This document shows, in pieces, positions 1-8,788 of a stretch of DNA of 64,000 nt; the stretch's first letter is position 1; every line of letters begins with the position of its first letter. The stretch comes from JAYZDF01 sp036337945 (GTDB lineage: Bacteria; Myxococcota; Kuafuiibacteriia; Kuafuiibacteriales; Kuafuiibacteriaceae): the NCBI GenBank assembly GCA_036337945.1, contig JAYZDF010000082.1, forward strand, positions 12,933 through 76,932. Reading direction: 5' to 3'. Position numbers and translations under genes: made by a program. The notes beneath the pieces were generated by a model. The model saw only the letters and a list, made by a program, of their open reading frames with translations. It had not been told where the DNA came from and ran no database searches.

Positions 1-143
1 CCCGAGCGGAAGGTTCGTTCCAAGGCGAGATAAACGACGAACAAAACCGTCAAATTACAAACGACAAGAGGCGGAGTCAGGAAGACCGTCTGCAAAAGAA
101 GCGCGAATATGTTGAGCAGGACGAGAAGAGTATTCCTTCGCAA
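1..143 (-). CDS. mreD: MreD N-terminus (partial, cut by window edge)
   Basis: An open frame runs off the left edge from a TTG at 143-141, three bases after the mreC stop. The 47 visible codons begin M-R-R-N-T-L-L-V-L-L and are strongly hydrophobic. They contain a PPLVVCNLTVLFVVYLALE-like stretch, as in the first membrane segments of MreD, the integral membrane partner of MreC in the elongation complex. A GAGG six bases upstream supports the TTG start. Position directly after mreB and mreC is the main support for the name. The rest of the protein lies outside the window. Confidence 0.7.
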   Translation of the reverse strand, partial: MRRNTLLVLLNIFALLLQTVFLTPPLVVCNLTVLFVVYLALERTFRS

Positions 144-146
144 AGC

Positions 147-1085
147 CTACCTCGTACTTGTCCTAGAAAATAAGTCCGTCTCTGAGGTCACCGGAATTTC
201 GGCGGGCCTCAAAGTCTCCGGGAGAACTTTCGATGGAGTTACCCAAGGCTCTAACGGGTGAGATTCCCGCAGAATAATCATGACAGTACGTAGACTATCG
301 AAATCCACGTTAGGCGTGACGAAGATCTTCTCTGGCTTTCCGTCTTTGATTTCTAACTGCGAAATCTTTCCAAGATCGATATTGGCGGGGAAAACGCCAC
401 CAAGACCGCTGGTAACAATTCGATCACCGATTTTGAGTGCGTCCGCCCTGGCCTCTCTCGTCAGTTTGAAGCTCATTTTCTCCCCGAGCCCGTCTCCCCT
501 AAGCCTGCCACGTACCCCAGGTCCGACTACGATGCCGTCCACAGAAAAATCGCTATCTACTGCGAAAATAACATCCGCTGAGCCAAATCCAACTCGTTGA
601 ATACGACCAACCAAACCGTCTGCGTCGACAACAGGCATACCTCGAACAACGCCGTCTACGAGTCCTCGAGAAACTCGTAGACCCAAACTGTGAACAGTTG
701 TGTGATGGCTGATTACGCGAGCGGTCTGAGACTTAACGTTCTTATTACTCTGTTTGAGAGAAAGAAGTTTCTGAAGCCTCAGGTTTTCATCTTCGATATT
801 CTCAATACGAGTAACCTCTCTTTCGAGTTCGCCTAAACGCAATCGAAGTTCGATAATATCTTTTCTCGCATCTACTAAGTCTACGTAAGTATACCAGCCT
901 CGTGCGATGAAGTCTGTTGAGCTGGTTAGTAGCTCTTGGACGGGCGAGGTAAGCAGGAAAATACCTTTGTCGAGAAGATTCGTATCACGGTTCTTATTCA
1001 CATGCGCGCGATAAACGAACAATGGAACCACAAGAAGTGCGCTCACGAAAAGCCACGCTCGGTATTGTTGCAAGCCTCGAAACAC
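147..1085 (-). CDS. mreC: Rod-shape-determining protein MreC
   Basis: MreC is a periplasmic scaffold that links the MreB filament system to the wall synthases RodA and PBP2. The 312-residue protein has a short basic N-terminus, one membrane helix at about residues 11-28, a coiled coil at about 65-112 rich in E/R/L, and then the two-barrel MreC region, including ISHHTTVHSLGLRVSRG-like and GLVGRI segments. The last 35 residues are a proline-rich tail. It starts with GTG, which shares one base with the mreB stop (TAGTG), so translation is coupled. It is transcribed mreB-mreC-mreD. Length is normal for the family. Confidence 0.95.
   Translation of the reverse strand: MFRGLQQYRAWLFVSALLVVPLFVYRAHVNKNRDTNLLDKGIFLLTSPVQELLTSSTDFIARGWYTYVDLVDARKDIIELRLRLGELEREVTRIENIEDENLRLQKLLSLKQSNKNVKSQTARVISHHTTVHSLGLRVSRGLVDGVVRGMPVVDADGLVGRIQRVGFGSADVIFAVDSDFSVDGIVVGPGVRGRLRGDGLGEKMSFKLTREARADALKIGDRIVTSGLGGVFPANIDLGKISQLEIKDGKPEKIFVTPNVDFDSLRTVMIILRESHPLEPWVTPSKVLPETLRPAEIPVTSETDLFSRTSTR
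150..153 (-). promoter_or_regulatory. Ribosome binding site for mreD
   Basis: GAGG on the minus strand lies within the last codons of mreC, six bases before TTG at 143. It is what decides the TTG start of mreD and implies translation coupled to mreC. Confidence 0.5.
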
Positions 1086-2116
1086 TATTCCACGGTAATG
1101 TTACCCAGCATCTCGATATTGTCGAGAGCCGCCCCGCTACCTCTCGCGACTGCGCCTTCTGGGTCATCGCTAATCAAAATAGGCAAACCGGTCTCTTCTC
1201 TTAGGAGAACATCAAGTTCACGGAGTAGCGCTCCGCCGCCGGAAAGCATTAGGCCTCGATCTACAATATCCGCCGCCAGCTCTGGTGGAGTTCTTTCGAG
1301 GGAAAACCTGACAGCTTCCACGATACTTTTCACGCAATCCGCAAGAGCATCGCGTATTTCTTCAGAATTCAATACGACTGTTTTGGGGACACCGCCGACC
1401 AAATCGCGACCCTTTACTTCGAGTTCCTGAATTTTTCCGGTCGGAAAAGCGGATCCAATCCGTTTCTTAACGTCCTCAGCAGTTTGATCCCCGAGCAGTA
1501 AATTATAGCGGCGTTTTGCATATTGGACGATCGCTTCGTCCATTTTGTCGCCGCCAACTCGAGTGGATTTAGAGAAAACGATCCCGCTCAGACTAATGAC
1601 CGCAACCTCCGTCGTTCCACCGCCAATATCTACGATCATATTCCCAGAGGGCTCTGCTACAGGTAATCCCGCGCCTATTGCCGCCGCCATGGGCTCCTCG
1701 ATGAGGTATACCTCTCGGGCGCCCGCGGTCAGGGCGGCCTCACGAAATGCACGTTTCTCGACCTCAGTAATCGTCACTGGTACACAAATGATTATTCTGG
1801 GAGCCGCCATTGCGCGGGCATTATGGGCCTGTTTGATGAAGTAATGCAGCATTGCTTTCGCAGACTCAAAGTCCGCAATTACCCCATTTTTCACTGGTTT
1901 TATGGCTTCTATGCCATCAGGAGTCCGGCCAACCATCTCTTTGGCCGCCCGCCCAACGGCCACCAGCCGTCGAGAGCCCGTGCGACCTCGCGAAACAGCG
2001 ACCACAGTCGGCTCGTTAGTCACGATCCCGTGCCCTTTTGCAAAGATCAACGTACTCGATGTGCCGAGGTCGACCGCTAGGTCATTTGAGAAAAGCCCTT
2101 GAAACCACTTCAGCAT
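1085..2116 (-). CDS. mreB: Rod-shape-determining protein MreB
   Basis: MreB is an actin-like ATPase that directs lateral wall growth from the inner face of the membrane. From ATG at 2116 the protein is 343 residues, the usual length. It opens MLKWFQGLFSNDLAVDLGTS, where the first residues form the membrane-binding N-terminus. Phosphate loop 1 (DLGTSSTL), phosphate loop 2 (DIGGGTTEVAVI) and the adenosine motif (LSGGGALL) are all present. An in-frame TTG at 2164 would add 16 residues not typical of MreB, so I prefer the ATG, although neither has a strong ribosome binding site. The divergent gene starts at 2187, leaving about 70 bp for both promoters. Confidence 0.96.
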   Translation of the reverse strand: MLKWFQGLFSNDLAVDLGTSSTLIFAKGHGIVTNEPTVVAVSRGRTGSRRLVAVGRAAKEMVGRTPDGIEAIKPVKNGVIADFESAKAMLHYFIKQAHNARAMAAPRIIICVPVTITEVEKRAFREAALTAGAREVYLIEEPMAAAIGAGLPVAEPSGNMIVDIGGGTTEVAVISLSGIVFSKSTRVGGDKMDEAIVQYAKRRYNLLLGDQTAEDVKKRIGSAFPTGKIQELEVKGRDLVGGVPKTVVLNSEEIRDALADCVKSIVEAVRFSLERTPPELAADIVDRGLMLSGGGALLRELDVLLREETGLPILISDDPEGAVARGSGAALDNIEMLGNITVE

Positions 2117-2186
2117 AATGCCGCCACTTACAATTCGCTTACCAAAACCCCTTGGAAATCTCAAACGATTCCGCTAGACGAGGCAG

Positions 2187-3722
2187 GTGCTTACTTACCT
2201 TCGACGAAATAAAAATCGACCTTTTATTATGATTCTGCTCGGCGGCATCTGTTTGGTGTTCGTTTTTTTCTTCGGACAGTCACTGGACACACTGGCCACC
2301 GAACGAAGTTACGCCGCGATTGTTGACGGCGAGACGATAACGGATCGCGAATTCGGGCAGCGATACAGCGGGACATATCGACGCTATCAGCAGCAGTATC
2401 AAGAGTTCGATCTTGAACAAGCGAAGCGAATGAAGCTTCGCGAAAATATTCTGAATCAAATGATCACATCACGAATCCTTGCAAAGAACGCAGCCGAACG
2501 AGGAATGGGCGTAGACAACGGCGCACTTCGTGATGACGTGATGAATGACGAAAACTTTCAAGAGAATGGAAAGTTTAGCCGGCGGCTCTACCAGGGTGTT
2601 CTCAATGCTAACCGCTACACAGAGGCCAGCTACGAAGCGATGAGACGAGAGGCCCTCCTCCAAGAAAAAGTCGCATTACTCGCAAACAATTCTATTCGGG
2701 TCTCCTCAAATGAAGCATGGGACGACTATCAAAGCCAAAAACGCTCAATGAACATCGAGTTCATTCGAATTCGAACCCGCGAATACGAAGAGAAAGCCGG
2801 AGATATCACACAAGCGGATATTACATCCTGGGAAGCGAAAGCGGATTCAGCTGACCGCATCCAGAAGTACTACGACAAATACAAGACCACCCGATACAAC
2901 ACGCCAAAGAAAATCAAAGCTCGTCACATCATGATTCGGAGCAACAAAAACGATGATGCTGCAGCAAAAGCCGCTGCCAAGAAGCGAATCGAAGAAGCCA
3001 AAGCGGCTGTGAGCGGCGGCTTAGACTTTGCTGAGGCAGCCTCAAAATTCTCAGAAGATAGCACGAAGGCCATGGGTGGAGACCTTGGATTTTTCAGCGC
3101 CGGACAAATTTATCCCGCAGTCGAGAAAGCTGCATTCGCCATGAACGTTGGAGAAATCTCAGATATTGTCGAATCGAAAGCCGGACTCCATATCATCCGA
3201 GTGGAAGAAATTAAGGAACCTGAGGATCGTACCTTGGAGCAAGTGAAGGGTGAAATTGCACGTGAACTCGCTACTGAGGATCGAGCCAGCGACGTAGCGA
3301 AAAAAGAAGCGGACGAGATTTACACGAAAATCAAGGAAGGAGCAGCATTCGCTGACCTGGCGGGCACACCAGAGGATTCCACAAATACCCTGAAGGCTGA
3401 AGAAACCGGTACTTTCAGCCAAGGCAGTGGCTTTATCCCTAAAATCGGTCTCAATAAAGATTTCGCCAATGAGGTATGGACTCTGACCACTGAGAGTCCT
3501 CTCGCGAAGGGACCTTTCAAACTCGAAGACGGGTGGATCATTTACAAAGTCAAAGAACGCACGGAGCCAGTCCGAGCAGAATTTGAAAAAGAAAAGCAAA
3601 CCGCATCAGGCCGGCTGATGTTTCAAAAAACATCGGACGTTATGGAGAAGTGGTCTACCTTTATTCGGTCGTCAGCTGACGTCTCGATTCACCCAAACGC
3701 TACATCGTACGAGAGGCGCTGA
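2187..3722 (+). CDS. PpiD/SurA-like membrane-anchored peptidyl-prolyl isomerase
   Basis: This is a predicted folding factor for secreted and outer-membrane proteins, anchored in the inner membrane. The 511-residue protein has a short cytoplasmic N-terminus (MLTYLRRNKNR), one membrane helix at about 13-30 and a SurA_N-like helical region at about 40-230. A parvulin (PpiC) domain follows at about 235-350, opening KKIKARHIMI and containing DLGFFSAGQ and GLHIIRVEE. A C-terminal helical region completes it. The architecture is that of PpiD, though it is shorter than the 623 residues of E. coli PpiD. GTG start with GAGG three bases upstream. It is divergent from mreB and overlaps the convergent FHA gene by 23 bp at its 3' end. 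Confidence 0.85.
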   Translation: MLTYLRRNKNRPFIMILLGGICLVFVFFFGQSLDTLATERSYAAIVDGETITDREFGQRYSGTYRRYQQQYQEFDLEQAKRMKLRENILNQMITSRILAKNAAERGMGVDNGALRDDVMNDENFQENGKFSRRLYQGVLNANRYTEASYEAMRREALLQEKVALLANNSIRVSSNEAWDDYQSQKRSMNIEFIRIRTREYEEKAGDITQADITSWEAKADSADRIQKYYDKYKTTRYNTPKKIKARHIMIRSNKNDDAAAKAAAKKRIEEAKAAVSGGLDFAEAASKFSEDSTKAMGGDLGFFSAGQIYPAVEKAAFAMNVGEISDIVESKAGLHIIRVEEIKEPEDRTLEQVKGEIARELATEDRASDVAKKEADEIYTKIKEGAAFADLAGTPEDSTNTLKAEETGTFSQGSGFIPKIGLNKDFANEVWTLTTESPLAKGPFKLEDGWIIYKVKERTEPVRAEFEKEKQTASGRLMFQKTSDVMEKWSTFIRSSADVSIHPNATSYERR

Positions 3723-4296
3723 GGTTAGAGTCCTCGCTGGATAGTTCAACCATCCACGAGGATTCTAGGCCTGCCCCTACGCGATTCTTCAGCCACGCCA
3801 AAAAGGCACCCGGCGCGAAAAACTTACCCTGAACATTCCCAAGAGAAACTGTAACTCCACTAGAAAGGTTCACGCTAGCTCCCGGCGTAACGCGCACGTC
3901 CGAAACCTTTGTACCATTTCGCGACCCATTATCAGTAACACGGCACTTTTCATGAGTAGGATCCCAAGACAACTCGGCATGAAACTTAGAGACGGTATCG
4001 TCTAACAAGACAACGTCAGCAGTGGGCGCGCGGCCCAACGTGATCCTGTCCATTGAAGGGCCATACTTAGGCCGAAGTGCTAAACAAACAACGAGATGGT
4101 CGTCTTGCGGAACTTCTAGTTCGCTTTGTTCATCGAGCTCGGTCGCTAGCCTCTGAAGAGAGGAGACGAATGCCTCACGGTCAATCCCGGGTATTACCAG
4201 GAAAGGCGTATCATGTTTGGCTAAAAATTCATCTTCCGAAAGCTCCTCTACGTCTTGCAGGAAAGAATTAACCAGAATCGACGATCGACGGAGCAT
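3700..4296 (-). CDS. FHA-domain protein
   Basis: A 198-residue protein with a forkhead-associated domain at about residues 66-150, which binds phosphothreonine peptides. The FHA hallmarks are visible: GR at 88-89, S103 and H106 in VSKFHAEL, and the NGSRNGT loop at 123-129. The N-terminal 60 residues are acidic and unassigned. No membrane segment is present, so it should be cytoplasmic. It starts seven bases after the mobA stop and is the last gene of the run. A likely role is reading a phosphorylation mark set by a Ser/Thr kinase such as the one at 40964, but no partner is visible here. Confidence 0.85.
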   Translation of the reverse strand: MLRRSSILVNSFLQDVEELSEDEFLAKHDTPFLVIPGIDREAFVSSLQRLATELDEQSELEVPQDDHLVVCLALRPKYGPSMDRITLGRAPTADVVLLDDTVSKFHAELSWDPTHEKCRVTDNGSRNGTKVSDVRVTPGASVNLSSGVTVSLGNVQGKFFAPGAFLAWLKNRVGAGLESSWMVELSSEDSNLSASRTM

Positions 4297-4303
4297 TCTG
4301 ATC

Positions 4304-4945
4304 TCAATGTGAATCTACGTTCGGCATTTCGCAATCAAAACTATTCAAATCTGATGGTTTATTTATGCTCAAGAAGGCTTTTGAATGACTTTCGATGAGA
4401 CGGGGCCCTAAATGCTTGACCAATTCGTGCAAGGAACAATGGGACCAATCCTTTGCCGACGCTGCTTTCATGACGGCATTTCGGCTATACATAGCCCAAA
4501 GCGGTTGGGCCGAATCGCAACCCGCGGCCGAGGGTCCTTGATAACGCCTTGCGGCAACAAGAGCATTTTTTTCCTCCAGCCAGACCTTTCGCAGCTTTCG
4601 AATGAGATTAAGGTCAAAAAATGGATGATCTGCACCAATGACAAGAAGACATTCATGAGTCGCGAATTCCGCGCCTTGAGTGAGAGCTGCTGCCGGTCCA
4701 ACCCCTGAATCAAATACCGTATGAAGAGCGAGCTTATCGGCACAAGACTCCACTGTACTTTCAAAGTTTCTTTTTTGCTCCTTGCGAATGACGAGCAAGA
4801 CTTCAGTGATGAGAGGACGCATCCCCAAGATTAAGTTGTCCAGTAAAGAGGTTCCATCGCGATGACGAATCAGGGCCTTATTAATCCCACCCAGACGATG
4901 ACCATGGCCACCAGCGAGAATAATGCAGGTTATCGGCAGGTCCAT
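4304..4945 (-). CDS. mobA: MobA-like molybdenum cofactor guanylyltransferase
   Basis: The 213-residue protein has the NTP-transferase fold of MobA, which adds GMP to molybdopterin. The signature loop is LAGGHGHRLGG (A11-G20) with K23 after it, and a GADHPFF metal-binding segment lies mid-protein. The C-terminal half shows the expected PLWAMYSRNAV stretch. Related sugar-nucleotide or CTP transferases share this fold, so substrate is not certain. No other molybdopterin gene is in the window. Its start overlaps the nuclease gene by 16 bp, which implies cotranscription. Confidence 0.75.
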   Translation of the reverse strand: MDLPITCIILAGGHGHRLGGINKALIRHRDGTSLLDNLILGMRPLITEVLLVIRKEQKRNFESTVESCADKLALHTVFDSGVGPAAALTQGAEFATHECLLVIGADHPFFDLNLIRKLRKVWLEEKNALVAARRYQGPSAAGCDSAQPLWAMYSRNAVMKAASAKDWSHCSLHELVKHLGPRLIESHSKAFLSINKPSDLNSFDCEMPNVDSH

Positions 4946-5505
4946 ACGCCCAAGTTTTGATCGCGCGCCCTCTTCTCCGCAGCCTCAAACCTACTCCGAT
5001 ATCTATGACTGAAGCGGTCATAAGACCTCGCAGAGCCGTTTTCGATGAGTGTTTCGTTTGCGATTTCGCCGCTTGAAAGCACGACATAAGCCAGTAAGCG
5101 GCCATAACTATCTCGATAATTATTCGTACCGTAAGCAAGTGTCACCGTGCGTCCCTGCATGAGGTCTCTAGCATCGGTTCTTGCTTGTTCACCGTAACAA
5201 TCTGAGGTTGGCGTTTGAGGTGGTCTCGCAACCTCCGGCGCATCTACGCCCAGAAGTCGGACCGTTTCACCCGAAAGATTTCGTCCGTCTGGCGACTTCG
5301 CGTCCGAAGTCGCGGTAAGAACAATAGTGTCTCCATCGATGACTTGGCGTACTTGTACTATTGTTTGGGCCGCCCTCGAACCGGCGTCGTCCATCGTTGT
5401 AACCCCACTATCGTTCGTGTACGTTGGTGCCGGTCCCTCGACCGGCGGCGGACCGCAAGCAATCAAAAGACTGCCTGCGACAAAAGCGCAAAAAGTACGA
5501 TTCAT
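4930..5505 (-). CDS. Thermonuclease (SNase-like) lipoprotein
   Basis: A 191-residue predicted exported nuclease. The N-terminus is a lipoprotein signal with lipobox LLIAC (Cys17), followed by a Pro/Thr-rich linker. The staphylococcal-nuclease (OB-fold) domain spans about 48-191. It carries DGDT (D57, D59), VRLLGVDAPE with R83, D88 and E91, and YGRLLAY with R136, which match the calcium and catalytic residues of the family. A short insertion at about 67-80 (SDAKSPDGRN) lengthens the loop before the active-site strand. It is probably active on DNA/RNA in the envelope, for nutrient or eDNA turnover. It overlaps mobA by 16 bp. Confidence 0.88.
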   Translation of the reverse strand: MNRTFCAFVAGSLLIACGPPPVEGPAPTYTNDSGVTTMDDAGSRAAQTIVQVRQVIDGDTIVLTATSDAKSPDGRNLSGETVRLLGVDAPEVARPPQTPTSDCYGEQARTDARDLMQGRTVTLAYGTNNYRDSYGRLLAYVVLSSGEIANETLIENGSARSYDRFSHRYRSRFEAAEKRARDQNLGVWTCR

Positions 5506-5512
5506 CCACCCG

Positions 5513-5995
5513 TTAGTCTAAACCTGAGTCGTTTGGCTGACAATCGGTCAAAGGAAGCTTTAGCAAAATCGCATCCTCTACGGGGTTCCTGTAATACTTC
5601 CGCCGCACACCAAACTGAACGTAACCAAGTTCTCGATAAAGCTGGATCGCGCCTTCGTTGCTTTGTCGTACCTCTAAAAAGACCTCCCGGACACCCTGAC
5701 ACCTCAACAGGGCTTCCATTTGTCGAGCAATTTCAGATGCATAACCCTTTCTTCTCACTTGAGGTTGAATCGCAATAAGTAACAACTCCGCGGATTCATC
5801 TACGACGCGAACGAAGCAAAAACCCACTAACAGTCCATCGCAGAATCCGACTAGAGCAAGCCGATGCTTTCCATGAATTTCGTCTCTCAGTTGTGATTCG
5901 GACCAAGATATTTCCGGGTTATCTGACAGGACGTGAGCAATAGCCTTTACGTCTTCGCTGACCGCTCTTCGGATTGTTATTCTGGTGCCAGGCAT
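5513..5995 (-). CDS. rimI: GNAT acetyltransferase, RimI-like
   Basis: A 160-residue GNAT-fold acetyltransferase. The acetyl-CoA loop reads QPQVRRKGYAS, followed by a helix, EVRQSNEGAIQLYRELGY and RRKYYRNPVEDAILLKL, which closely follows RimI. RimI acetylates the N-terminus of ribosomal protein S18. Many GNAT paralogues look alike, so the substrate is not proved. Its start overlaps the end of the SurA-like gene by 19 bp, and it ends seven bases before the nuclease start, so the five genes from 6753 down to 3700 look like one transcript. Confidence 0.8.
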   Translation of the reverse strand: MPGTRITIRRAVSEDVKAIAHVLSDNPEISWSESQLRDEIHGKHRLALVGFCDGLLVGFCFVRVVDESAELLLIAIQPQVRRKGYASEIARQMEALLRCQGVREVFLEVRQSNEGAIQLYRELGYVQFGVRRKYYRNPVEDAILLKLPLTDCQPNDSGLD

Positions 5996-6753
5996 TTGAG
6001 GCCGAAGTCCTCGGAGGCTCGCTTTGGATCGAGAAGTGGCCCCTCTAATTTGAAATTGTCTGTGAAGATCATCTCCGCTTTCTCGCTGAGCTGATTAACC
6101 ATCCGAATCAAGCGCCGCTCTCCCCTGATCCGTCGAATGGACTCCATTAGGCGAGGACGAGCTTCTTCAAACGATTGCCCCCCTAAGAATTTTGCCTGTT
6201 GCTCATAGCAAGTTCGAATTTCATCCTCTGAAATAACCAGACTGCTATTTATACGAAGACTAATGAAGCGTTCGACCTCTAACTCAGCTCGAATAATGGA
6301 TACCAATAATGGTGGCAAAGGAGCGGAGGCCATCTGAAGAGCCTCAGGGCCGACTTCAAATCCAAACCGTTCTAAAAATCGCACGTATTCATCTCGGCTT
6401 TGGAATAACTTACGAATTGAACGTAGTGCGTCTTGCAGAGGCTCGGAGGATAACGGCCGAAGATTGAGTCTTCTTGCCTCACTCAGTAGAAGATTTCTTG
6501 CCAGAATGTTTCTCAACACTGCTGATAAAAGTTCCCGATCGATACTCGCTACGCGGGCCCGAGCAGGTCCAGACTGTCTGAGCAAAACCAAACGCGTTTC
6601 TGCAAGCAGCTCTGACAGAGTCACGATACGCTTGTCGACTCGTGCGACAACCATATCTACTACCTGACTGATTTCCCGTTCCGGCTGCTGTAACTCAGGT
6701 TTTCCCTGAGACACCACGGTCAAGACACTCAATATGACTAATGGCCAACTCAA
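5977..6753 (-). CDS. SurA N-terminal-like periplasmic protein without parvulin domain
   Basis: A 258-residue protein with a probable signal peptide (MSWPLVILSVLTVVSQG). VVARVDKRIVTLSEL follows, the typical opening of SurA_N/trigger-factor-like chaperone domains. The helical region continues to the end and includes SEDEIRTCYEQQAKFLGG and FEEARPRL, as in the C-terminal helix of SurA proteins. No PpiC domain is inserted between the two helical parts. It is therefore probably a holdase-type chaperone or an accessory factor. It starts with TTG and I see no good ribosome binding site. It heads the operon and is divergent from the histidine kinase with 50 bp between. Confidence 0.65.
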   Translation of the reverse strand: MSWPLVILSVLTVVSQGKPELQQPEREISQVVDMVVARVDKRIVTLSELLAETRLVLLRQSGPARARVASIDRELLSAVLRNILARNLLLSEARRLNLRPLSSEPLQDALRSIRKLFQSRDEYVRFLERFGFEVGPEALQMASAPLPPLLVSIIRAELEVERFISLRINSSLVISEDEIRTCYEQQAKFLGGQSFEEARPRLMESIRRIRGERRLIRMVNQLSEKAEMIFTDNFKLEGPLLDPKRASEDFGLKCLAPE

Positions 6754-6803
6754 CTATCAGAAGTAGACCCTATTGTGCCACTTAGTGCTAGCCTATTCGT
6801 AGT

Positions 6804-8756
6804 GTGAAATTATCTTTGCCTACAAAGATCTTCTTAGCATTCGGTATTACCGTCCTCGTTTTCGCTAGCTTGGCGGTATACAGCCTGCGTTCGTTTCGCA
6901 ACGTCGGCGAAGATCTGCAAAATATCGTCTCTGGGCACTTGGTCCTTGCCCGCCTCACAGGTCAGTTAGAAACGCATCAACAGAACCGATTTCGTGACGT
7001 TCGTAGAGCGATTGCAGCTGACTCTCAATCTAATCGCCAGGCGATCCTACGAATTTCGAACGCCTATCATCCTCAAATGATCTTCCGCCGGATTGAGGAC
7101 ACCAGTAAACTCTGTAGGAAACAACTATTTCATCTCAAATCAACAACGCGCAAATCAGTTCCTAAAGATTTCGAAAGGGAATCAAAGCGAGACTTCTATC
7201 TCACTGTTTTGAGACAAATTGAGCAAATCCAGGAAAAACATATTCAGCTTTCCCAAGAGCTAGAGAGTTTGAACGGAGCCGTGACCAATAGCACTACTGC
7301 GAGAGCTCGAACAGCAAGCAAAGTAGGTACAATCGAAGCTGAACTCGTTGCCGTCGTTTATCAACTTACGAAAAGTATAAATGAGCAAACAGAGCGAGCA
7401 GTCTATCGTGCACAGCAAAATGAAAAAACGACCGCCTGGAGAATAGTAGCCATAACCGCAATCGCGCTACTACTCGGAGTTTTGCTGGCTTTGTGGTCAA
7501 CACGAGCATTAGCTCCAATTCAAGAGTTAGTAGAATTCGCGAAAGCAATCTCTCGCGGCGATTACGAACGCAAAGTTCACATTCGAGGAGATGACGAGTT
7601 ATCCACTCTTGGAAACGAGCTTATGCTTATGGCGCGAGGACGGCAAAAGCGAGAAGAAGAATTAGATCGACAACAAGACGAGCTTGAACGGGCCTACCAC
7701 CGAGTCGCGGACTTAAAAAAATATCACGAAAGCGTGGTTGAGAGTCTGAGCACATCTATTATCGTGACAGACCGAGACCTTTTGATCACAAGTGCCAATG
7801 AAGCTGTTTTCACTAATTTTGGCATGAGCGAAAGCCGAGTCATTGGAAAGTACCTTCCTGACTTAGACCTCGGCGCCGTTATGGAAAAAGAGTCTCAGTC
7901 TCTCAAAAGCATCTTAGAAAACAACGAGCTGCAGAATATTTCGTCGTTCGTATATCAAGAGCGCTTGTATGAAGCAGCGATTGTACCATTTAGAAGCGCC
8001 GAAGGTGTGGTTCTCGGTCTCGTCATTGCTGCAGAGGACGTCACCGTTGCGGTTCAAACAAAGGAAGCGCTCATTCGTTCCGAGCGCTTAGCCGCAATCG
8101 GTCGTATGAGCGCCCATGTTACACATGAGATTAGAAATCCGTTGTCCTCAATTGGCCTCAACGCAGAAATCCTAGAGAGTTTGAAACCAGAGGATGCGAA
8201 GCAAACCCATGAACTATGCCAAGCTATTATTCGTGAGGTCGACCGCCTCACAGCAATAACTGAGGCATACCTAAACTTTGCTCGACTTCCACGTCCGAAC
8301 TTACGAAACGCAAGTCCCAAACGACTCCTAGAAGACATCGCCGCTTTCGTGGGTCCAGAGTGCACCGCTGCTGGCGTGAACCTTATCATTCAAGCCGAAG
8401 ACGCAGAAATCTCTCTCGATATCGATCAAATTCGTCAAGCCATATTGAACCTTGTACGCAACGCTAAGGAATCTATGCCTAGCGGTGGCGCATTACACCT
8501 TCTTGCCGAGCCAGTTAATCATGAATTTCGTATTCGGATTCAAGACAATGGAGTCGGCATTGAGGAGACGGAAATCTCCCGAATTTTTGACCCCTTTTAT
8601 TCGACCAAACAAACAGGAACAGGCCTCGGACTTGCACTCGTCCAACAAATCGTCAGTGAGCACAATGCTCGGCTTGAGGCTGCTTCTGTTCCTGGTGAAG
8701 GGACGCGATTCGATCTTTATTTTCCGCTTCGCGAAATCTCTGAACAGCACGCCTAA
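6804..8756 (+). CDS. Membrane sensor histidine kinase (HAMP-PAS-HisKA-HATPase)
   Basis: A 650-residue sensor kinase. Two membrane helices (about 8-29 and 212-231) flank a helical periplasmic sensor of about 180 residues, which looks like a four-helix-bundle type. HAMP follows (about 232-284), then a short coiled coil, PAS (about 305-420) and the H-box HVTHEIRNPLSSIG with phospho-acceptor H441. The ATPase boxes are N (NLVRNAKES, about 549), G1 (DNGVGI, 581), F (FDPFYSTK, 595) and G2 (GTGLGLAL, 604). The catalytic half is closest in style to NtrB/AtoS kinases that signal to sigma-54 regulators. No response regulator is adjacent, so it is an orphan. GTG start. Confidence 0.92.
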   Translation: MKLSLPTKIFLAFGITVLVFASLAVYSLRSFRNVGEDLQNIVSGHLVLARLTGQLETHQQNRFRDVRRAIAADSQSNRQAILRISNAYHPQMIFRRIEDTSKLCRKQLFHLKSTTRKSVPKDFERESKRDFYLTVLRQIEQIQEKHIQLSQELESLNGAVTNSTTARARTASKVGTIEAELVAVVYQLTKSINEQTERAVYRAQQNEKTTAWRIVAITAIALLLGVLLALWSTRALAPIQELVEFAKAISRGDYERKVHIRGDDELSTLGNELMLMARGRQKREEELDRQQDELERAYHRVADLKKYHESVVESLSTSIIVTDRDLLITSANEAVFTNFGMSESRVIGKYLPDLDLGAVMEKESQSLKSILENNELQNISSFVYQERLYEAAIVPFRSAEGVVLGLVIAAEDVTVAVQTKEALIRSERLAAIGRMSAHVTHEIRNPLSSIGLNAEILESLKPEDAKQTHELCQAIIREVDRLTAITEAYLNFARLPRPNLRNASPKRLLEDIAAFVGPECTAAGVNLIIQAEDAEISLDIDQIRQAILNLVRNAKESMPSGGALHLLAEPVNHEFRIRIQDNGVGIEETEISRIFDPFYSTKQTGTGLGLALVQQIVSEHNARLEAASVPGEGTRFDLYFPLREISEQHA

Positions 8757-8788
8757 GAAGTAACGACGAGACATTCAGACATAGAACT

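Noticed and set aside
2117..2164. TTG start adding 16 residues to MreB
   Set aside because: MreB proteins normally begin at the MLKWF-type sequence; the added residues look unrelated.
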